Assembly (NCBI RefSeq): GCF_022513565.1
Contig: NZ_JAKWBE010000023.1
Span: 62,001-126,000, forward strand
DNA length: 64,000 nucleotides
Source: Streptomyces gilvus
GTDB taxonomy: Bacteria > Actinomycetota > Actinomycetes > Streptomycetales > Streptomycetaceae
Direction: 5' to 3'
A model generated the notes under the pieces. It saw nothing but the letters and a program-made list of their open reading frames with translations, was not told the DNA's origin and searched no databases. Position numbers and translations under genes: made by a program. Every line of letters begins with the position of its first letter. Within the stretch, counting starts at the first letter, position 1. This document shows, piece after piece, positions 58,630 to 64,000 of this stretch.

Positions 58630-58728
58630 CATCCCGCGCACCACCCAGCAAACCGATAGGTCATGCTCGCGTCAATACAAGAGAGCGCACGAGCCGCGCG
58701 CCCGAAGCCCGGCGCCCTGGAGCAGGCC

Positions 58729-59700
58729 CTAACCGCGCCGGCCCAGCCGCCGGATCCCGAACACGGCCGCCGCCGCGACCACCACCGCGAGCGCGCCGAT
58801 CTTGACGTTGCCGCCGACGCCCCCGCCGCTCGCCCCCGAGGCGTCCGAACTCCCGCCCGCGCCGGGCGTCTTGGACTCGTCGCCCGGTACGTCCTCGGCC
58901 TGCACCGGGCTGTCCTCGCCCTCGCTGCCGTACAGGAGCTTGGTGCCGTCCGGCGAGTAGCTGACGGACTCGCCCTGCCCCTGCAACGGCACGTCCAGCC
59001 GGCCCTCGCGCTTGATCTTCCCGCCGTTCCAGGCGTAGTAGATCCCGCCGAAGTAGCCGCGCACGGCGAGCTGTTTGCCGTTCGGGGAGATGGCCGCGTC
59101 GGTGGCCCAGAGGTCGACGGGGGCGACGGGCCGGAAGATGTTGCTGCCCGAGGCGGAGAGCTTGGCGGGGCCCTCGTAGAGATGCCCGCCGTCCTCGTTC
59201 TTGTCGATGATGTACGTGCGGCCGGTCTTCGGGTCGACGACCAGCGACTCGGCGTTGCGCGCCCCGTCCGAGTACTTGACCACGTACTGCGTGGCCTTGA
59301 TCGTCTGGTCGGTGAGCTTCTTCGGCTCCGGCAGCCGGTAGATCCACACGTACGGCCACTTGCCGCCGAGGTTGTCCCCGATGTCGCCGACGTAGATATC
59401 GTCGTCCGGCCCGATGGAGATGGCCTCGACGTCACGCGGCCGGCCGACACCGCTGAGGGTGATCCGGGCGACCGTCTTGCCGGTCGCGCTGTCGACGGCG
59501 TAGATGTACGGCCCGTCGCTGCTGTCGTTGTGGGTCCAGTAGATCCCGGGGTGGAGATGGGAGGCGGCGAGCCCGCTGGACTCCTTGATGCGCGGGTCCG
59601 TGATGGTGAACCCCTTGTCCCCCTTGCCGTCGGCGGAGGCGGGCACGGCGAAGACGCCCACGAGCAGGACCCCGGCGAGAAGAGCGAACGGTCGGCGCAT
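58729..59700 (-). CDS. secreted, membrane-anchored beta-propeller-like protein
   Basis: A 323-aa protein with a signal peptide (LLAGVLLVGVFAVPASA), a propeller-like body (KESSGLAASHLHPGIYWTH, DVEAISIGPDDDIYVGDIGD, YSDGARNAESLVVDP) and, after an acidic Ser/Gly linker, a C-terminal transmembrane helix (IGALAVVVAAAAVFGI) plus Arg tail. Probably a cell-surface protein held by its C-terminus. Function unknown; similar proteins are annotated as WD40-like or esterase-like. Confidence 0.85.
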   Translation of the reverse strand: MRRPFALLAGVLLVGVFAVPASADGKGDKGFTITDPRIKESSGLAASHLHPGIYWTHNDSSDGPYIYAVDSATGKTVARITLSGVGRPRDVEAISIGPDDDIYVGDIGDNLGGKWPYVWIYRLPEPKKLTDQTIKATQYVVKYSDGARNAESLVVDPKTGRTYIIDKNEDGGHLYEGPAKLSASGSNIFRPVAPVDLWATDAAISPNGKQLAVRGYFGGIYYAWNGGKIKREGRLDVPLQGQGESVSYSPDGTKLLYGSEGEDSPVQAEDVPGDESKTPGAGGSSDASGASGGGVGGNVKIGALAVVVAAAAVFGIRRLGRRG

Positions 59701-59818
59701 GTCCCCAAGCCTGCCATCCCGGGGGCCGGTTCACGGGGCACGCCCCTCGCGCCCACCGTGGCGGGCCTCACACCCGGCCCGTCCGCTTGATCCCTCCCTG
59801 ATCGTCCATCATGAGCGG

Positions 59819-60511
59819 ATGCTTAGGTTCATGCCGGTCGGCGACTCCATGACGATCGGGAGCGCGGGCGAACACACCTGGCGGTACCGCATGTGGCAGC
59901 ACCTGCGCGAGACGTACGGCGGCCCGTTCGCCCTGGTCGGTCCGCGCGAGACGCTGCACGACAAGGCGACGGACGCGCCCACGTCGTACGAGTACGCGGA
60001 CCCCGACTTCCCGCGCGCCCATCTGGCCGGCTGGGGTGAGGGCTGGGTGCACATGGCTCCGCTGATCGGCGAGGCGGTCCGTACGCACCGGGCGGATGTG
60101 CTGCTGGTCTCGCTCGGCCTGATCGACCTGGGCTTCTACACCAACGCGGAGCAGACGGCGGAGAACGTACGGGCCTTCGTCGAGGAGGCGAGGTCGGCCA
60201 GGGCCCGGGTCCGGATGGCCGTCCTGCCGGTGATCCCGAACGTCCGCGCGACCGCTGACGAGCCGTTCGCGGCCCAGGTGACCCTCTTCAACGAGCTGCT
60301 GGCCAAGACCCTCGCGGACCTGGACGAACCCCGCTCCCCCCTCCTCCTGGTCTCGCCCCCGCCCTCGTACGACATCCACCACGACACCTACGACGGCACC
60401 CACCCGAACGCGAGCGGCGAACACAAGATCGCGGCGGCCTTCGCCGACGCCATGCACCAGGCGTGGGACATCGGAGACCCTTACGCGGAGCAGCGTCGAC
60501 CGGGACCGTGA
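59819..60511 (+). CDS. SGNH/GDSL hydrolase family protein
   Basis: A 230-aa SGNH hydrolase without signal peptide. Block I FMPVGDSMTIGSAG carries the nucleophile Ser, VSLGLIDLGF replaces the usual GxND block, and block V YDGTHPNASGEHKIA has the catalytic Asp-His pair. Likely an intracellular esterase or acetylesterase; the substrate is unknown. No clear ribosome binding site; the ATG at 59819 starts two residues before the conserved strand. Confidence 0.88.
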   Translation: MLRFMPVGDSMTIGSAGEHTWRYRMWQHLRETYGGPFALVGPRETLHDKATDAPTSYEYADPDFPRAHLAGWGEGWVHMAPLIGEAVRTHRADVLLVSLGLIDLGFYTNAEQTAENVRAFVEEARSARARVRMAVLPVIPNVRATADEPFAAQVTLFNELLAKTLADLDEPRSPLLLVSPPPSYDIHHDTYDGTHPNASGEHKIAAAFADAMHQAWDIGDPYAEQRRPGP

Positions 60512-60583
60512 CGCGGTCACCGTGCGTATCGTTGTACTGCGTGTCTGTACTCGTCCATGGGGCAGCCGGGGAGGAGCGCCACG

Positions 60584-61168
60584 ATGACCGTCCTTGAAGA
60601 CAGGATCGAGATGGCCGACGACAGCGGTGAGCTGACTCTGGACGAACTGTTCGAGTCGCTTGAGCGGACCACCCCCGAGGGCTACAAGGTCGAGATCGTC
60701 GAGGGGGCCATCTTCATGACGCCGCAGCGGGACACGCACTGGGAGATCATCCTGGACATCGTCGAGCAACTGCGCACCAAGTACCCGCGCAGGCGCGTGA
60801 AGTCCGATGTCCGGATCGACTACCCGGGTCATCTCAACGGCTTCGCCACCGACGTGACCCTCGTGGCCGAGGGCGCCGAGAAGAACGAGAAGGGCCTCTG
60901 GCTCCGCCAGGACGTCGAGTTCGTCGCCGAGGTCATCTCCAAAGGGACGGCGCAGAACGACTACGGGCCCAAGAAGGCGGCGTACGCCCGCGCCGAGGTC
61001 CCCGTCTACCTCATCGCCGACCCCTACCAGGGCAAGTGCCACTTGTTCACCCAGCCCAAGGACGGCGACTACATGACGGAGACGACGGTCGGCTTCGGGG
61101 GCGACGTCGACCTCACCCTCACGGACCTCGGCCTCACCCTGAAAACGGATGAGTTCCCCCGCGACTGA
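60584..61168 (+). CDS. Uma2 family putative endonuclease
   Basis: A 194-aa DUF820/Uma2 protein of the PD-(D/E)xK superfamily. A hydrophobic beta core (YKVEIVEGAIFMTP), then DVRIDYPG, ATDVTLVAEG and the EVISKGTAQNDYGPKKAAYA E-x-K motif. Uma2 proteins are widespread in Streptomyces and cyanobacteria, possibly DNA nucleases; no function is proven. GGGGAGGAG upstream supports the ATG. Confidence 0.92.
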   Translation: MTVLEDRIEMADDSGELTLDELFESLERTTPEGYKVEIVEGAIFMTPQRDTHWEIILDIVEQLRTKYPRRRVKSDVRIDYPGHLNGFATDVTLVAEGAEKNEKGLWLRQDVEFVAEVISKGTAQNDYGPKKAAYARAEVPVYLIADPYQGKCHLFTQPKDGDYMTETTVGFGGDVDLTLTDLGLTLKTDEFPRD

Positions 61169-61185
61169 CTGACAGAATCCGTCGC

Positions 61186-61824
61186 ATGGCGATCATCCAC
61201 AACACCACCCTCAAGCCCACCAAGCTGGAACTGCTCACCGCCTGGCTGCCCACCCGCCCCTGGTACGTCGGTGCGGGCGAGCCGGAGCTGACCAAGGCCG
61301 GTGGATTCCGGCTGGACGACCCGGCGGGCGAGGTCGGGATGGAGTTCATGGTGGCCCTCGACACCTCCGGCCCCGAACCCGTCGCCTACCACGTGCCGCT
61401 CACCTACCGCGGCGCCCCGCTCCCCGGCGCCGAGGACGCCCTCGTCGGCACCATGGAGCACGGCGTGCTCGGTCCTCGCTGGGCGTACGACGGCGTCCAC
61501 GACCCGGTGCTGTACGCCCAGCTCCTGGCCCTGTTCGAGGGCCGCGTCCAAGCCCAGGCGCAGAGCCTCACCGACACCCCCGACCACGAGGTCACCCGCT
61601 CCTACGCCGGCTCCGGTCTCCCCTCCCCGGACTGGCCCGTCACCGTCACCGACGACGAGGACGGCACCTCCCTCGGCGGCGGCCTGCGCCTTTGCCGGAT
61701 CCTGCGCCCCACCGCCCTGGAGACCGCCCCCGAGGGAGCGACCGGTCATGTCGCCGGCGCCTGGCAGGCCCCGGACGGCACCCGGGCCCGTGCCCTGTTC
61801 GCCTTCCTGCAGCCGGTCTCCTGA
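61186..61824 (+). CDS. maltokinase N-terminal cap-like protein
   Basis: A 212-aa stand-alone protein resembling the N-terminal cap domain of actinobacterial maltokinases (Mak/Pep2): MAIIHNTTLKPTKLELLTAW, then VAYHVPLTYRGAPLPGAEDAL and TMEHGVLGPRWAYDGVHDP. No kinase domain is attached. It is 17 bp after the Uma2 gene on the same strand. Possible roles are glycan binding or regulation (inference). Confidence 0.82.
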   Translation: MAIIHNTTLKPTKLELLTAWLPTRPWYVGAGEPELTKAGGFRLDDPAGEVGMEFMVALDTSGPEPVAYHVPLTYRGAPLPGAEDALVGTMEHGVLGPRWAYDGVHDPVLYAQLLALFEGRVQAQAQSLTDTPDHEVTRSYAGSGLPSPDWPVTVTDDEDGTSLGGGLRLCRILRPTALETAPEGATGHVAGAWQAPDGTRARALFAFLQPVS

Positions 61825-61868
61825 AGGTCCTTGCCTAGAGCGCACTCCACGCCGTTGGCTAGGTGGTC

Positions 61869-62861
61869 ATGAAGTACACGCAGCTCGGACGCACGGGACT
61901 CAAGGTCAGCCGACTCGTCCTCGGCACGATGAACTTCGGACCGCAGACGGACGAGGCCGACAGCCACGCGATCATGGACGCGGCGCTGGACGCCGGCATC
62001 AACTTCTTCGACACGGCCAATGTCTATGGGTGGGGCGAGAACAAGGGCCGTACCGAATCGATCATCGGCAACTGGTTCGCCAAGGGCGGCGAGCGGCGCG
62101 ACAAGGTCGTCCTCGCCACCAAGGTGTACGGCAACATGGCCGCCGACGGCGAGTCGTGGCCCAACCACGACAAGCTCTCGGCGGTGAACATCCGGCGGGC
62201 GGTCGACGCGTCGCTCAAGCGGCTCCAGACCGACTACATCGACGTCTACCAGTTCCACCACGTCGACCGCGCCACCCCCTTCGAGGAGATCTGGCAGGCG
62301 ATCGACACCCTGGTCACCCAGGGCAAGATCCTCTACGTCGGGTCCTCGAACTTCCCCGGCTACAAGATCGCCCAGGCCAACGAGACCGCCGCCCGGCGCG
62401 GCGGCACCATCGGCCTCGTCAGCGAGCAGTGCCTCTACAACCTCGCCGAGCGCCGCGCCGAGATGGAGGTCATCCCGGCCGCGCAGGAGTACGGCCTCGG
62501 GGTGATCCCCTGGTCGCCGCTGCACGGCGGTCTGCTGGGCGGTGTGATCAAGAAGGAGGTCGAGGGCGGACGCAGGGCGAGCGGCCGGGCCGCGGACGCC
62601 CTCGCCAACACCACCATCCGCGCGCAGATCCAGGCGTACGAGGACCGGCTCGACAAGCACGGTGTCGAGCCGGGTGAGGCCGCCCTCGCCTGGCTGCTCA
62701 CCCGCCCCGGCGTGACCGGCCCGATCGTCGGCCCGCGCACCGCGCAGCAGCTGGAGTCGGCCCTGCGGGCGGTCGAGCTGGAGCTCAGCGAGGAGCTGCT
62801 GGCCGGCCTCGACGAGATCTTCCCCGGCCCGGGCCCCTCCCCGGAGGCCTTCGCCTGGTAG
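61869..62861 (+). CDS. aldo/keto reductase
   Basis: A 330-aa TIM-barrel NADPH-dependent reductase. Catalytic tetrad motifs: GINFFDTANVYGWGENKG (Asp, Tyr), VVLATKVYG (Lys) and YIDVYQFHHVD (His). Close to the YghZ/PdxI-like or general stress AKR group. AGGTGG upstream; a GTG at 61863 would add two residues. Substrate unknown. Confidence 0.94.
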   Translation: MKYTQLGRTGLKVSRLVLGTMNFGPQTDEADSHAIMDAALDAGINFFDTANVYGWGENKGRTESIIGNWFAKGGERRDKVVLATKVYGNMAADGESWPNHDKLSAVNIRRAVDASLKRLQTDYIDVYQFHHVDRATPFEEIWQAIDTLVTQGKILYVGSSNFPGYKIAQANETAARRGGTIGLVSEQCLYNLAERRAEMEVIPAAQEYGLGVIPWSPLHGGLLGGVIKKEVEGGRRASGRAADALANTTIRAQIQAYEDRLDKHGVEPGEAALAWLLTRPGVTGPIVGPRTAQQLESALRAVELELSEELLAGLDEIFPGPGPSPEAFAW

Positions 62862-62893
62862 GCGGCACGGCGGTGTGGCGGCGGTCGGCTCGG

Positions 62894-62983
62894 CTACTTC
62901 CCGAGCGCCGCCGCCAACGCCACCACCACGAACAACAGCACGAGCACACCGGCCATGATCCGGTTCCGGGTCTTCGGGTCCAC
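62894..62983 (-). CDS. 29-aa single-helix membrane peptide
   Basis: VDPKTRNRIMAGVLVLLFVV, then VALAAALGK and a stop: a charged N-terminus and one transmembrane helix. Very short conserved proteins of this kind are found in Streptomyces near this AKR/ThpR context (recalled loosely). The GTG lacks a strong Shine-Dalgarno sequence. It lies 10 bp after the thpR stop, likely co-transcribed. Confidence 0.55.
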   Translation of the reverse strand: MDPKTRNRIMAGVLVLLFVVVALAAALGK

Positions 62984-62993
62984 GTACCCGAGC

Positions 62994-63566
62994 CTAACCG
63001 GCCCCTCCGAGCGCCCAGCGGGCGACCGCCTCGTAGCGGGGCTGCTCCCCCGGCACCCCGGACTTCGGCAGGTCGCTGCGCACGAGAGCGAGTTCGGAGA
63101 CCGTCCAGGTCCGGCTCGTGAAGTCCGCCAGGGCCGTCAGATACGGCCGTACGTCCCGCGCGTCCCGGCCGCGCGCGACCGTCAGGTGGGGCTTGTAGCG
63201 CCGGTGCTCCCCCATGTCCACCCCGGCCTTGCGCCCGGCCGCCTCCGCCCGGTCCGCGAGCAGCCGCAGCTCCTGTGTCTGGCCCTCGGCCCCCGTCCAC
63301 AGCACCCGTCCGTGCCCGAACTGCCCGCCGCCGCGCAGCGCCAGCGCGAAGGCAGCCGACCGCCGGGCGGCCCGCCGCAGCCGGTCCGACAGTTCCGGTA
63401 CGACGTCGTCGCCGACCTCGCCGTAGAAGGCGAGAGTGAAGTGCCATCCCGGCCGGCCTGTCCAGCGCAGGCCCTCCCCGCCCGGCAGCTTGCGCAACTC
63501 GTCCACCGCGGCGGCCAGTTCACCGGTCACGTCCTCGGGGGGCAGCACGGCGGCGAAGAGTCTCAT
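62994..63566 (-). CDS. thpR: RNA 2',3'-cyclic phosphodiesterase
   Basis: A 190-aa 2H phosphoesterase (LigT/ThpR). Both H-x-T/S motifs are present: HFTLAFYGEVG and HLTVARGRDAR. It opens 2',3'-cyclic phosphates of RNA to 2'-phosphomonoesters; the in vivo role is unclear. ATG at 63566, at the start of the first strand (MRLFAAVLPPEDV). Divergent from the GNAT gene. Confidence 0.94.
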   Translation of the reverse strand: MRLFAAVLPPEDVTGELAAAVDELRKLPGGEGLRWTGRPGWHFTLAFYGEVGDDVVPELSDRLRRAARRSAAFALALRGGGQFGHGRVLWTGAEGQTQELRLLADRAEAAGRKAGVDMGEHRRYKPHLTVARGRDARDVRPYLTALADFTSRTWTVSELALVRSDLPKSGVPGEQPRYEAVARWALGGAG

Positions 63567-63592
63567 GCGGACCACCCTGCCACCATGGGGGC

Positions 63593-64000
63593 ATGGAGAT
63601 CACCATCAGAGAAAGCGGACCCGACGACGTCCCCGTGATACTCGGCATGCTCGACAGCTGCGTGGAGTGGCTGGTGGCGCAGGGCCGCGGCGGCCAGTGG
63701 GGGACCGAGCCCCTGTCACGGCACGAGAAGACGGTGGCGTCGGTCGTCGGGTACATGGAGGAGGGCGTCGCCTACATCGCCGAGGCCGACGGCGTACCGG
63801 CCGCCACCCTCACGCTCACCGACGCCCCCGGCGCCTACCTCGCGGACCTGGAGCCACCGGGCGAGCCCGAGCGCTACATCCACTGGCTCGCCTCGGACCG
63901 CCGCTTCAAGGGCCACGGCATCGGCAGCGCGCTGCTCGCGCACGCGGCCGAGGAGACCCGGCGGGCGGGGATCTCCCTGCTGCGGGTGGACTGCTACGCG
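63593..64000 (+). CDS. GNAT family N-acetyltransferase (cut by window edge)
   Basis: The first 136 codons of a GNAT acetyltransferase: MEITIRESGPDDVPVILGML, then WLASDRRFKGHGIGSALLAH with the acetyl-CoA loop R-x2-G-x-G-x-G/A pattern, and GISLLRVDCYA where the window stops. The acceptor substrate is unknown. Confidence 0.9.
   Translation, partial: MEITIRESGPDDVPVILGMLDSCVEWLVAQGRGGQWGTEPLSRHEKTVASVVGYMEEGVAYIAEADGVPAATLTLTDAPGAYLADLEPPGEPERYIHWLASDRRFKGHGIGSALLAHAAEETRRAGISLLRVDCYA

Overview
The window is high-GC actinobacterial chromosome and almost certainly Streptomyces. The evidence is the strong GC bias at third codon positions, frequent GTG starts, DUF397, ECF and ZAS regulators, Streptomyces intergenic repeats, a perfect CebR box, a DasR-like dre site and a dmdR1-type iron regulator. 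From memory the gene order resembles the S. coelicolor SCO436x to SCO44xx core region; this was not searched. Layout: (1) 1-8.8 kb is a catabolic cluster of acyl-CoA dehydrogenases, an SDR, a cyclase-family hydrolase, an amidohydrolase and an acyl-CoA ligase. Near-identical 15-bp palindromes in two divergent promoters suggest a shared repressor outside the window. (2) 8.8-19 kb holds an EF-hand protein, a STAS anti-anti-sigma factor, an ECF sigma with a zinc-finger/MDMPI partner, purU, an SCO4402-like protein, a periplasmic-binding lipoprotein, a Pro/Gly-rich membrane protein and an XRE regulator with a TPR-like tail. (3) 19-28 kb holds a prim-pol-like protein, a two-gene ABC exporter, an alpha/beta hydrolase with a mutated nucleophile motif, dmdR1 divergent from a NagS-like SIS protein under a dre site, a PAS protein and a RidA-GNAT fusion. 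(4) 28.2-32.5 kb is the exceptional part: a lower-GC mobile island with an IscB endonuclease (Cas9 ancestor) whose 5' leader, the likely omega-RNA, is split by a 2.47-kb group II intron encoding an HNH-type reverse transcriptase/maturase. Predicted splicing rebuilds a hairpin and joins an upstream ATG with a good ribosome binding site in frame to IscB, which has no nearby start of its own. (5) 32.6-44.8 kb has pdxH, a citrate synthase paralogue and an eight-gene minus-strand operon (TIGR03084 protein, AtuA-like, carboxylase beta and alpha, acyl-CoA dehydrogenase, 4-coumarate-CoA-ligase-like, enoyl-CoA hydratase, TetR) behind a GCAAGC-GT-GCTTGC operator. (6) 44.8-48.2 kb is a degraded accessory patch: a small ORF resembling an XRE remnant, DUF397, an ECF42 sigma with a DGPF protein, a SnoaL-like protein, and transposase and TetR remnants. 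(7) 48.2-64 kb has an EamA transporter, an ABC exporter beside a tiny Lys/Pro-rich peptide gene, a metallophosphoesterase, a large FAD/Fe-S oxidoreductase, a P450 remnant, serC, a CebR-controlled GH5-CBM2 cellulase, a surface propeller protein and several housekeeping or hypothetical genes. In two places a Streptomyces repeat sits inside a gene without breaking the frame (an acyl-CoA dehydrogenase and the STAS protein). No tRNA, rRNA or CRISPR array was found.
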